The position numbers and the translations under genes are program-made. A stretch of DNA of 64,000 bases, from positions 496,001 through 560,000 of the forward strand of contig NZ_JBHUOV010000001.1 of the NCBI RefSeq assembly GCF_042686125.1. The letters run 5' to 3'. The stretch comes from Oceanihabitans iliipiscarium. GTDB taxonomy: Bacteria; Bacteroidota; Bacteroidia; Flavobacteriales; Flavobacteriaceae. The notes under the pieces were generated by a model. That model was not told the DNA's origin and ran no database searches. It saw only the letters and a list, made by a program, of their open reading frames with translations. This document shows positions 15,348-23,055 of the stretch, one piece after another. How positions within the stretch are numbered: position 1 is the stretch's first letter; each line of letters starts with the position of its first letter.

Positions 15348-16813
15348 TAATTATTTTTGATTAGCATCTGTTTTAATTCCATTTTTTCTAATTGAAAAAC
15401 TAGTCCTAAAAATACAATTATTGCTCCAATACCTACAACATAATTCTCTCTAAGTTCTGTATAAAATATTAACATTGAAAAGCTAATGGATACAAATAAA
15501 TAGAGACCTATTTTTTTTAAGTTATACGGAATTGGGTAATATTTTCTTCCCAAATAAAAAGATATAGCCATCATTAAAGCATAGGCCGAAAGTGTTGCAA
15601 TTGCTGAGCCTTTGTATCCTATTTTAGGAATTAGTATGTAATTTAATACTAAAGTTGTCACTGCTCCAAATACCGAAATATACGCGCCATATTTCGTGCG
15701 ATCTGTGATTTTATACCAAACCGAAAGGTTGTGATAAATACCTAAACAAAAATTCGCTAAAAGTATAAGTGGTACAATCCACATGGCTTCATAATAAGCT
15801 TCACTTCTAATGATATATGGTTTTATAAAATCTGCAAAAACAACGACTGTTAATAGAATAACAGATCCAAAAGCAACAAAGAAATTCAAAATCTTGGCAT
15901 AGTTTTTTTGCGGATTGTTAGTGCTCGAATGACTGAAAAAATAAGGTTCAATACCTAAGCGATAGGCTGTAGCAAACAAGGTCATAAACAAGGCGAGTTT
16001 ATAACACGCAGAATACATTCCTATTTGGTCTTCTGCCACGTCACTAGGTAATAATTCATTTAAAAGAATGCGATCAAACGTTTCATTTACTGAATACGCA
16101 ATACCTGCAATGAGTACTGGGAATGCATATCGCAGCATTCTTTTCCATAAAGTCGCATCAAAGTTATATTTGATTTTGGTATAAAATGGAAGGAGAAGTA
16201 ATAATGTAAACCCGCTTGCAATGAGGTTAGAAATAAAGATATAGTTAATCTCAAATTCTGGTTTGTAAATAGATTCAAAAAATGAATTCCCGCTAATCAA
16301 ATCCTTTAAATACAACAATAAGAACACATTTAAGCCTAAATTAATAGCTACATTCAAAATCTTAAGGACAGCATATCGCATAGGTCGTTCTGTTGCACGT
16401 AACCATGCAAAAGGAATAATAACGAGAGCATCTAGTAATAATATTCCGAAAACTAGATTTAAATACTGTAAGTCGATTCCTATTAATTCAGAGATTTGAG
16501 TCCTTAATAAAAAGGCAATTCCTAAAAATACTACTGAACTAATTATTAAAGAAACTGCGGATGTACTGACTACTTTTTCTTGATCTTTTTCTTTATTAAA
16601 AAACCTGAAAAATGCAGTTTCCATACCATAGGCCAGCACTACATTAAACAATACGAAATAGGCAAATATAAATGAAACGCGGCCATATTCTGCTCTTGAA
16701 AGAACAGAAGGGTCTGTATATAGTGGCACTAAAATAAAACTTAACATTCGAGGAAGCACAGTGGCTAGTCCGTAAATAAAAGTTTGTTTAAAAAGTGTTT
16801 TTAAAGCGCTCAA
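15347..16813 (-). CDS. polysaccharide flippase (Wzx/MATE-like, oligosaccharide translocase)
   Basis: 488 residues with about 14 hydrophobic segments. The start (FKQTFIYGLATVLPRMLSF) and the stretch RMLRYAFPVLIAGIAYSVNE match the flavobacterial oligosaccharide flippase family. Such proteins move lipid-linked glycans across the inner membrane for peptidoglycan, O-antigen or capsule assembly. Only a TTG start at 16813 keeps the conserved N-terminus; the next ATG would remove the first membrane helix. It is at the head of the dut / nucleotidyltransferase / TPR / EnvC-like cluster, 18 kb from the main polysaccharide locus, which has its own flippase. Confidence 0.88.
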   Translation of the reverse strand: MSALKTLFKQTFIYGLATVLPRMLSFILVPLYTDPSVLSRAEYGRVSFIFAYFVLFNVVLAYGMETAFFRFFNKEKDQEKVVSTSAVSLIISSVVFLGIAFLLRTQISELIGIDLQYLNLVFGILLLDALVIIPFAWLRATERPMRYAVLKILNVAINLGLNVFLLLYLKDLISGNSFFESIYKPEFEINYIFISNLIASGFTLLLLLPFYTKIKYNFDATLWKRMLRYAFPVLIAGIAYSVNETFDRILLNELLPSDVAEDQIGMYSACYKLALFMTLFATAYRLGIEPYFFSHSSTNNPQKNYAKILNFFVAFGSVILLTVVVFADFIKPYIIRSEAYYEAMWIVPLILLANFCLGIYHNLSVWYKITDRTKYGAYISVFGAVTTLVLNYILIPKIGYKGSAIATLSAYALMMAISFYLGRKYYPIPYNLKKIGLYLFVSISFSMLIFYTELRENYVVGIGAIIVFLGLVFQLEKMELKQMLIKNN

Positions 16814-16854
16814 AAAGTTGTTTGTTTATAAAGCTAAAAATAAGGTTTTTATAA

Positions 16855-16885
16855 CAAAAAAACCTAACTCGTTAAAGTTAGGTTT
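16855..16885 (-). terminator. terminator of the ATP synthase operon
   Basis: AAACCTAACT (16860-16869) and AGTTAGGTTT (16876-16885) form a 10-bp stem with a six-base loop, followed on the minus strand by a T run. It lies 40 bases after the atpG stop. Confidence 0.85.
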
Positions 16886-16925
16886 ATAATTTATATAAAA
16901 ACAATTACTGTCTTCGCAAAAAGAA

Positions 16926-17786
16926 TTAATTGTTTAAAGCTTCAGCACCACCAACAATTTCTAAGATTTCGTTAGTAATGGCTGCTTGACGTGCTTTATT
17001 ATATGTTAATTTAAGCTGATCTCTTAATTCTGTTGCATTATCTGTTGCTTTATGCATTGCAGTCATACGAGCACCGTGTTCACTTGCAAAAGAATCTCTA
17101 ATCCCTTTAAATAATTGTGTCTTTAAAGACTTCGGAATGAGTTGTTCAACGATTTCAATTTTAGAAGGTTCAAAAAGATAATCTGCATTATTATTTGCTT
17201 CTCCTTCAACTGGAACAATTGGTAAAAATTGTTCAACCATTACAATTTGAGTGGCTGCGTTTTTAAATTTGTTGTAAACGATTTCAATTTTATCAAATTC
17301 GCCTGTTACAAATTTATCCATCAGCATTTCAGCAATTTGAGAAACATTTTCAAAGGTTAAATCTTCGAAAACATCACTTTTATTAGCGATAACTGTTCCG
17401 TGTTTAGCTAAAGCATCATTTGCTTTTTTCCCAATAGCAACATAAGATACTTCTTGGTTCGTATAAACGTCGTTTGCTAATCTGTTGACTTCTTTTATGA
17501 TGTTAGAATTAAATGCGCCACACAAGCCTCTGTTTGATGTAATAGCCACTATTAAAACCTTATTTACATCTCGTTGTGTTGCAAATTTACTTCCAGAATC
17601 AGCATCTAATGTTGCACTTAAGCTTTGTAAAAGCTCAGTCAATTTATCTGCATAAGGACGCATAGCAGTAATAGCATCTTGAGCCTTCTTTAACTTTGCA
17701 GCTGATACCATTTTCATGGCACTAGTTATCTGCATAGTTGAAGATACTGATGATATTCTGTTACGTATTTCTTTTAAATTTGCCAT
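16926..17786 (-). CDS. atpG: F-type ATP synthase gamma subunit
   Basis: 286 residues. Gamma is the central rotating shaft linking the c-ring to the catalytic head. The N-terminal coil (NLKEIRNRISSVSSTMQITSAMKMVSAAKLKKA) and the C-terminal coil (MTAMHKATDNATELRDQLKLTYNKARQAAITNEILEIV) are both diagnostic; each is cited here only as evidence of length and fit. Start ATG 17786. It is the last gene of the operon; beta and epsilon genes do not follow. Confidence 0.97.
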   Translation of the reverse strand: MANLKEIRNRISSVSSTMQITSAMKMVSAAKLKKAQDAITAMRPYADKLTELLQSLSATLDADSGSKFATQRDVNKVLIVAITSNRGLCGAFNSNIIKEVNRLANDVYTNQEVSYVAIGKKANDALAKHGTVIANKSDVFEDLTFENVSQIAEMLMDKFVTGEFDKIEIVYNKFKNAATQIVMVEQFLPIVPVEGEANNNADYLFEPSKIEIVEQLIPKSLKTQLFKGIRDSFASEHGARMTAMHKATDNATELRDQLKLTYNKARQAAITNEILEIVGGAEALNN

Positions 17787-17835
17787 ATGTTCTTTTTGAG
17801 ATCCTAAACGTTGTTTAGGATGACATTAAAGTTTA

Positions 17836-19416
17836 TTAAGCTCTATATTTTCCTGATATATCTTTCGCTACAGTGGTTAATGTATCTGTAACCTCATCAG
17901 TTAATTTACCTGCTTTTAAAGTACTAAGCACATCTGCATGCTTCGCTTTTAAAAACTCAATAAAATCACGCTCAAATTCTTTTACCTTTTCAACAGGCAC
18001 ATCTCTTAATAAGTTTTTAGATCCTGCATAAATAATTGCAATTTGATCTTCAACAGTAAAAGGATCATTTTGTGCTTGCTTTAAAATTTCAACATTACGT
18101 TTTCCTTTTTCAATTACATTTAAAGTAACAGCATCTAAATCAGAACCAAACTTCGCAAATGCTTCCAGTTCACGGAATTGTGCCTGGTCTAATTTTAAAG
18201 TACCTGATACTTTTTTCATAGATTTAATCTGAGCATTACCTCCAACACGAGATACAGAAATACCTACGTTAATTGCTGGACGCACACCAGAGTTAAATAA
18301 ATCACCATCTAAGAAAATCTGTCCGTCAGTAATTGAAATTACATTGGTTGGAATATAGGCAGATACGTCACCTGCTTGAGTTTCAATAATTGGTAATGCC
18401 GTTAAAGAGCCTCCTCCTTTTACGATAGGTTTTAAAGCATCTGGAAGGTCATTCATCTCTTTAGCAATCGCATCATTATCGATTATTTTTGCCGAACGCT
18501 CTAATAATCTTGAGTGAAGATAGAATACATCACCAGGATACGCCTCACGTCCTGGAGGACGACGTAATAATAATGATACCTCACGATAAGCAACCGCTTG
18601 TTTTGATAAATCATCAAAAACAATAAGTGCTGGACGACCAGTATCTCTAAAATATTCTCCAATAGATGCTCCAGTAAAAGGTGCATAAACCTGCATTGCT
18701 GCAGGGTCTGATGCATTTGCTGCTACTATAGTAGTATAAGCTAAAGCTCCTTTTTCCTCTAAAGTTTTAGCAATTAAGGCTACTGTTGAGGCCTTTTGAC
18801 CAACAGCAACATATATACAATAAACAGGTTCTCCTGCATCGTAAAATTCTTTTTGATTTAAGATGGTATCAATACAAACCGCTGTTTTACCAGTCTGTCT
18901 GTCTCCAATAACTAACTCACGTTGACCACGTCCAACAGGGATCATGGCGTCAATAGACTTAATACCTGTTTGTAATGGTTCAGTTACTGGCTCACGATAA
19001 ATTACACCAGGCGCTTTACGCTCTAGAGGCATTTCGAAAGTTTCGCCTTGAATTGGACCTTTACCATCAATTGGGTTCCCTAAAGTATCGACAACACGAC
19101 CAACAATACCCTCTCCTACTTTAATAGAAGCAATACGTCCTGTACGTTTTACTGTAGATCCTTCTTTAACTCCTTTTGAAGCTCCTAACAATACAATACC
19201 TACGTTATCTTCTTCAAGATTAAGTACAATACCTTCTAATCCTCCGTCGAATTCTACTAATTCTCCGTATTGAGCATTTGCTAATCCGTAAGCACGTACG
19301 ATACCATCACCTACAGTTAATACTGTTCCTACTTCGTCTAATGAAGCGCTTGCTTCAAAGCCTGAAAGTTGTTGTTTTAAGATTGCTGAAACTTCAGCTG
19401 GTTTTACTTCTGCCAT
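17836..19416 (-). CDS. atpA: F-type ATP synthase alpha subunit
   Basis: 526 residues. Walker A is GDRQTGKTA (about residues 170-178). The alpha-specific visual cues VGDGIVRAYGL, VYCIYVAVGQKAST and the arginine-finger region near ISVSRVGGNAQIK are present. Alpha forms the non-catalytic nucleotide sites of the F1 hexamer with beta. It lies between atpH (38-base gap) and atpG (49-base gap). Confidence 0.98.
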   Translation of the reverse strand: MAEVKPAEVSAILKQQLSGFEASASLDEVGTVLTVGDGIVRAYGLANAQYGELVEFDGGLEGIVLNLEEDNVGIVLLGASKGVKEGSTVKRTGRIASIKVGEGIVGRVVDTLGNPIDGKGPIQGETFEMPLERKAPGVIYREPVTEPLQTGIKSIDAMIPVGRGQRELVIGDRQTGKTAVCIDTILNQKEFYDAGEPVYCIYVAVGQKASTVALIAKTLEEKGALAYTTIVAANASDPAAMQVYAPFTGASIGEYFRDTGRPALIVFDDLSKQAVAYREVSLLLRRPPGREAYPGDVFYLHSRLLERSAKIIDNDAIAKEMNDLPDALKPIVKGGGSLTALPIIETQAGDVSAYIPTNVISITDGQIFLDGDLFNSGVRPAINVGISVSRVGGNAQIKSMKKVSGTLKLDQAQFRELEAFAKFGSDLDAVTLNVIEKGKRNVEILKQAQNDPFTVEDQIAIIYAGSKNLLRDVPVEKVKEFERDFIEFLKAKHADVLSTLKAGKLTDEVTDTLTTVAKDISGKYRA

Positions 19417-19454
19417 TTCTATTTATTTAAATGATAGATATTAACTATCTATAC

Positions 19455-19991
19455 TTAATTTAATGTAAACTCTCTTTTTAATTTGTTTAGCTTATTTGCT
19501 ATACTAGCATTATATTGAATATCTCCAACACGCAAGATAAATCCACCTAAAATAGATTCGTCTATAATGCTTTCAATATTTGCTTCTTTTCCAGTAAGTG
19601 CTTTTACTTTAGCTAAAACTTTTGATTTTAATTCATCTGTTAAAGGAACTGCTGTAGTAACTTTTGCGACTTGAATTCCGTTTAACTGATCATATAATTG
19701 ATTATACTTTTGAGCAACTTGTCCTAATAAATTAACACGTTTATTAGTGATTAACGTATCGATTAAGTTTACGCTTAAAGTATTTGTGTTTTTAAATATT
19801 TCTAATAGCGCAGACTTTTTAATTGCAGTATTAACGACAGGGCTCTCAAGCATATCGCTTAAGTTTTTGTTATCTGCAATTGTAGTTGCTATTAACGTCA
19901 TGTCATCATTAACAACATTTGCTAAGTTTTGATCGCTAGCTAAGCTTAAAATTGCTTTTGCGTACCGTATTGCTGCTCTTGATTCTGCCAT
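19455..19991 (-). CDS. atpH: F-type ATP synthase delta subunit
   Basis: 178 residues, the usual length. ESRAAIRYAKAILSLA at the start and the C-terminal block DESILGGFILRVGDIQYNAS are hallmarks of the OSCP/delta family, which joins F1 to the peripheral stalk. It begins six bases after the atpF stop, indicating close translational linkage. Confidence 0.96.
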   Translation of the reverse strand: MAESRAAIRYAKAILSLASDQNLANVVNDDMTLIATTIADNKNLSDMLESPVVNTAIKKSALLEIFKNTNTLSVNLIDTLITNKRVNLLGQVAQKYNQLYDQLNGIQVAKVTTAVPLTDELKSKVLAKVKALTGKEANIESIIDESILGGFILRVGDIQYNASIANKLNKLKREFTLN

Positions 19992-19997
19992 GAATAT

Positions 19998-20492
19998 TTA
20001 GTTTAATGTTGCTTCACTTAACATAGACTCTACTAACTGTAATTGTTTGTCTTTGTTAGATAATTCTTCACGTACTACTTTTTCTGCAATATCAACCGCT
20101 AAACCTGCAACATGACTTTTAAGTTCTGCCATTGCTGCTTTTTTCTCATTAACTATTGCATCTTGAGCTTGTTCAATCATTTTATTAGCCTGAACTTGAG
20201 CCTCCTCTTTTGCATCAGAAATCATTTTATCTTTGATTTCACGAGCTTCTTTAAGCATAGTTTCTCGTTCTGCGCGAGCTTCTTTTAAAATACGCTCATT
20301 ATCTGCAGTAAGATTTTCCATCTCTTTACGAGCATTTTCTGCAGAAGCTAATGCTTTTACAATACCATCTTCTCTATCGCTTACTGCTCCAAGTATAGGC
20401 TTCCATGCGAATTTTCTTAATATGAAAAGCAAACATAAAAATGTAATTGCTGTCCAAAAAACCAATCCAAAACCAGGTGTAATTAAATCCAT
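19998..20492 (-). CDS. atpF: F-type ATP synthase b subunit
   Basis: 164 residues: one N-terminal membrane helix (FGLVFWTAITFLCLLFILRKF, about 7-28) then a long charged coiled coil rich in Ala, Glu and Lys. This is the peripheral stalk that holds F1 still. It is separated from atpE by 80 bases that contain a strong stem-loop (20526-20558), unlike the tight spacing elsewhere in the operon. Confidence 0.96.
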   Translation of the reverse strand: MDLITPGFGLVFWTAITFLCLLFILRKFAWKPILGAVSDREDGIVKALASAENARKEMENLTADNERILKEARAERETMLKEAREIKDKMISDAKEEAQVQANKMIEQAQDAIVNEKKAAMAELKSHVAGLAVDIAEKVVREELSNKDKQLQLVESMLSEATLN

Positions 20493-20525
20493 TTCTTTTT
20501 TGTTTTAAATAACTTAAATTTTAAA

Positions 20526-20560
20526 AATACAGAAGTAACCAACCGTCACTTCTGTATTTT
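20526..20560 (-). promoter_or_regulatory. stem-loop between atpE and atpF
   Basis: AATACAGAAGT (ending 20536) pairs with ACTTCTGTATT (from 20548) in a perfect stem of at least 11-13 bp with an 11-base loop, followed on the minus strand by several T residues. It starts about 13 bases after the atpE stop. It could act as a partial terminator or a 3' stabiliser that raises AtpE above the downstream subunits. Confidence 0.65.
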
Positions 20561-20572
20561 CTTTTAGGTTTA

Positions 20573-20782
20573 TTATCCTTGTAGTAATGCAACTACAATT
20601 CCAAATAACGCTACGGCTTCAACGAAGGCTGCTAAAATTAATGCAGAAGATTGAATCTTTCCGTGCATTTCTGGTTGACGTGCCATAGCTTCCATAGCAG
20701 ATCCACCAATTTTACCAATACCAACACCAGCTCCAATAGCTGCTAAACCAGCTCCAATAGCTGCAATTCCAGTAATAGTCAT
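20573..20782 (-). CDS. atpE: F-type ATP synthase c subunit (proteolipid)
   Basis: 69 residues forming two membrane helices joined by the polar loop ARQPE (34-38). The ion-binding carboxylate is Glu55 (ILAAFVEAVALFG). In sodium-dependent c subunits helix 1 carries a Gln and the residue after the Glu is Ser or Thr; here those positions are Ile22 and Ala56, so a proton-driven ring is predicted. Helix 1 is glycine- and alanine-rich as required for ring packing. Confidence 0.97.
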   Translation of the reverse strand: MTITGIAAIGAGLAAIGAGVGIGKIGGSAMEAMARQPEMHGKIQSSALILAAFVEAVALFGIVVALLQG

Positions 20783-20802
20783 AGTTATAAAATTTAAATT
20801 AA

Positions 20803-21888
20803 TTAATGATGCTCTTCTTCAGTTGCCATGCCAAAATACAAGGCAGACAATACTGTAAATATATATGCTTGAATTGCTGTAACCACAATTTCAATAATCC
20901 CAATGAATAATGAGAATGCTACTGAAACAGGTGCTACTGCAACGGTTTTAAATATAAAAATTAAAGACATTAACGCTAAAATGATAATATGTCCTGCTGT
21001 AATATTAGCAAAGAGACGAATCATTAACGAAATAGGCTTTGTAAATAATCCAATGATTTCAATTGGCATTAAAAATATTTTCATTGGCACAGGAACTCCA
21101 GGCATCCAGAATACGTGTTTCCAATAATTTGAATTACCACTAAATGAGGTAATTAAAAATGTGAAAAAGGCCAAAGTAAATGTAAAAGCGATATTACCAC
21201 TTAAGTTTGCCCCATTTAAAATTGGAATCAAACCAAAGATGTTATTAATCCATATAAAGAAAAATATGGTTAATAAATATGGCATATATTTTTTATACTT
21301 GCTTTCACCAATCATAGGTTTTGCAATTTCATCTCTAACAAAAACAACTAATGGCTCAACAAAACCTGCTATTCCTGTTGGAACATTGTCTTCAGATTTT
21401 CTATAGCGCCTTGCTGCTGATATAAATATTAATAACAAAACTGCAACAGAAACCCACATCATAAAAACGTTACGAGTTATAGAAAAATCTAAAGGTTTTG
21501 ACGCATTAGTAGGATGGTGTTCAGCATCAAACTCAACAGCACTTGCTCCTGAATTTAATTGGTATATTTTTTCGTGAAATTTAACAAACTTAGCGCCATT
21601 TTTTTCAACAATTGTATGACCTGTATCATCATGGTGGAACTCACTAGACATAAATGTTACCAAACCATTATCGGTCCACAATATAATTGGCAAAGGAATA
21701 GAAACAGGTTTGTCATTAATATCAATAATATGAAACTCATGGGCATCTTTTACGTGATGCATAATCATATCCTTAGCGTTGAATTCTTTCTCTTGTGAAG
21801 GGTCTGAACTTTCTGACGCAAAACCAACAAATGTTGTTGCCAAAAACAATACAGATAATATCGTGCTCTTAAAGGTGTTTAATATCAT
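20803..21888 (-). CDS. atpB: F-type ATP synthase a subunit
   Basis: 361 residues. An N-terminal signal-like segment (TILSVLFLATTFVGFASES) and a His-rich periplasmic region of about 100 residues precede the five to six membrane helices, an extension typical of Bacteroidota. The essential arginine lies in KPISLMIRLFANITAGH (Arg near residue 291), the half-channel residue that works against Glu55 of subunit c. It follows a strong promoter at 21928-21958 and starts the atpBEFHAG unit. Confidence 0.96.
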   Translation of the reverse strand: MILNTFKSTILSVLFLATTFVGFASESSDPSQEKEFNAKDMIMHHVKDAHEFHIIDINDKPVSIPLPIILWTDNGLVTFMSSEFHHDDTGHTIVEKNGAKFVKFHEKIYQLNSGASAVEFDAEHHPTNASKPLDFSITRNVFMMWVSVAVLLLIFISAARRYRKSEDNVPTGIAGFVEPLVVFVRDEIAKPMIGESKYKKYMPYLLTIFFFIWINNIFGLIPILNGANLSGNIAFTFTLAFFTFLITSFSGNSNYWKHVFWMPGVPVPMKIFLMPIEIIGLFTKPISLMIRLFANITAGHIIILALMSLIFIFKTVAVAPVSVAFSLFIGIIEIVVTAIQAYIFTVLSALYFGMATEEEHH

Positions 21889-21927
21889 TGATTTATCGCT
21901 TTAAAATACCTTGCTTTAAATTCCGTG

Positions 21928-21958
21928 CAAATGTACGTACATATTATTAAAAGTCAAA
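21928..21958 (-). promoter_or_regulatory. promoter of the atpBEFHAG unit
   Basis: On the minus strand TTTG (21958-21955), exactly 19 bases, then TACATTTG (21935-21928). Both boxes match the Bacteroidota consensus TTTG-N19-21-TAnnTTTG perfectly. The predicted start near 21922 leaves a leader of about 34 bases before the atpB ATG. Confidence 0.8.
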
Positions 21959-22014
21959 CAATAATTTAATGATTATTTTTTAGCGACAGATATTGCAGAT
22001 ATTACAAAGAAAGA

Positions 22015-22413
22015 TTACTGCTTTTGAAGAAATTTTGTTATCGAATACACCTCAAAAAACAAATATAAAAAGTAAGGGATGAAAAAATTAAACACATCTG
22101 GCTGCTTATTTACAAAGTCAGACAGTAATAAAGGCAGTAAAAACACAATTGCCAATAACATCTTAACTAAAGTAATAGCCATAAATGTTACAAAAATATC
22201 TTTATGCGTTTTTGAAAATTTGTAATTAATAATAGTATATAAAATGGTAGTTATAATTAAATGAAACAGATATACTTGCCATAATGGAAAGAAAAATAGC
22301 GTTTCCGTAGCAAAATAAGACAATAAATAGGAGTGCACTCCATATAGAATTATTGTAAAAACAATATTCTGAAATAAAAATGAAATCTGCCTCGATTTAA
22401 ATGATGGTGACAT
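22015..22413 (-). CDS. four-helix membrane protein upstream of atpB (DUF6168-like)
   Basis: 132 residues with about four hydrophobic segments (FQNIVFTIILYGVHSYLL, WQVYLFHLIITTILYTII, FVTFMAITLVKMLLAIVFLLP, FFIPYFLYLFFEVYSI). I recall similar proteins as DUF6168 in flavobacterial atp clusters. Its place between AtpZ and AtpB is where AtpI is found in other bacteria, so it may help assemble the c-ring. That role is inferred from position only. It starts three bases after the atpZ stop. Confidence 0.7.
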   Translation of the reverse strand: MSPSFKSRQISFLFQNIVFTIILYGVHSYLLSYFATETLFFFPLWQVYLFHLIITTILYTIINYKFSKTHKDIFVTFMAITLVKMLLAIVFLLPLLLSDFVNKQPDVFNFFIPYFLYLFFEVYSITKFLQKQ

Positions 22414-22416
22414 TTG

Positions 22417-22659
22417 TTATTCTTTAGAGTTTGCAATTATACGTCTTATTACAAAAACTACAGCTAGAATAACAGAAGTTAATGAAAGAACGACTGTATA
22501 GAGGTTGTGTTTATTAGGGAATTTTTCATCAAGTTTAACTCCAGCATAAGTACCTATGCCAATAATTGCAAACATTTGTATCGCTATACTTGAATATTTG
22601 GCGTAATTATTAAGCTGATTGCCCTTGTTCTGGTCTTGGTTTTGGCTTTGGTGTTTCAC
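22417..22659 (-). CDS. atpZ: AtpZ/AtpI-family membrane protein
   Basis: 80 residues. NNYAKYSSIAIQMFAIIGIGTYAGVKLDEKF and a second helix (TVVLSLTSVILAVVFVIRRI) give the two-helix hairpin of AtpZ/AtpI proteins, which are linked to ATP synthase assembly and divalent-ion transport. The only start that keeps the conserved NYAKYSS region is a GTG at 22659, 50 bases inside the end of the bactofilin gene in another frame. The 80-residue call therefore implies a real gene overlap. Confidence 0.82.
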   Translation of the reverse strand: MKHQSQNQDQNKGNQLNNYAKYSSIAIQMFAIIGIGTYAGVKLDEKFPNKHNLYTVVLSLTSVILAVVFVIRRIIANSKE

Positions 22660-23038
22660 CTTGATTAAATTGTTTAACAGAGCCTTTCATTACACAGGTT
22701 ACATTAAATGTAGCGCCAGGTTCTACTTCCAGCTTACCTAAAACTACTTCGCCTTCGATATGAGCAGAAGACTTTAAAGTAAGTGTTCCTGATAGCGCTA
22801 ATTTTCCTGCAAATTTACCTTCAAAATAAGCGTCTGTACCATTTAAGGTTCCTTTAATGATTCCTGATTTACCTACGACAACCTTTCCTGGTGTTTTTAA
22901 GTTACCTTCAACCGTTCCATCTATTCTAAGATCGCCTTCACAAGTTAAATCTCCAACTATTTTAGTGCCACTAGCTACAATATTTTGGCTAGAGGAGCCT
23001 TCGTAAACCTGTCTGTCTTTTCTATTATCTGAAAACAT
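22610..23038 (-). CDS. bactofilin (polymer-forming cytoskeletal protein)
   Basis: 142 residues. The central ~90 residues show the repeating right-handed beta-helix pattern of bactofilins (GTKIVGDLTCEGDLRIDGTV, GKVVVGKSGIIKGTL). A short N-terminal tail and a Pro/Lys/Gln-rich C-terminal tail flank it. Bactofilins form filaments that place wall or motility machinery. It lies 17 bases after sprE, so it is in the operon of a gliding/secretion gene, and its tail overlaps atpZ. A fair guess is a role in organising the gliding or secretion apparatus. Confidence 0.9.
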   Translation of the reverse strand: MFSDNRKDRQVYEGSSSQNIVASGTKIVGDLTCEGDLRIDGTVEGNLKTPGKVVVGKSGIIKGTLNGTDAYFEGKFAGKLALSGTLTLKSSAHIEGEVVLGKLEVEPGATFNVTCVMKGSVKQFNQGETPKPKPRPEQGQSA

Positions 23039-23055
23039 AGCTTTTATTTTTACTA

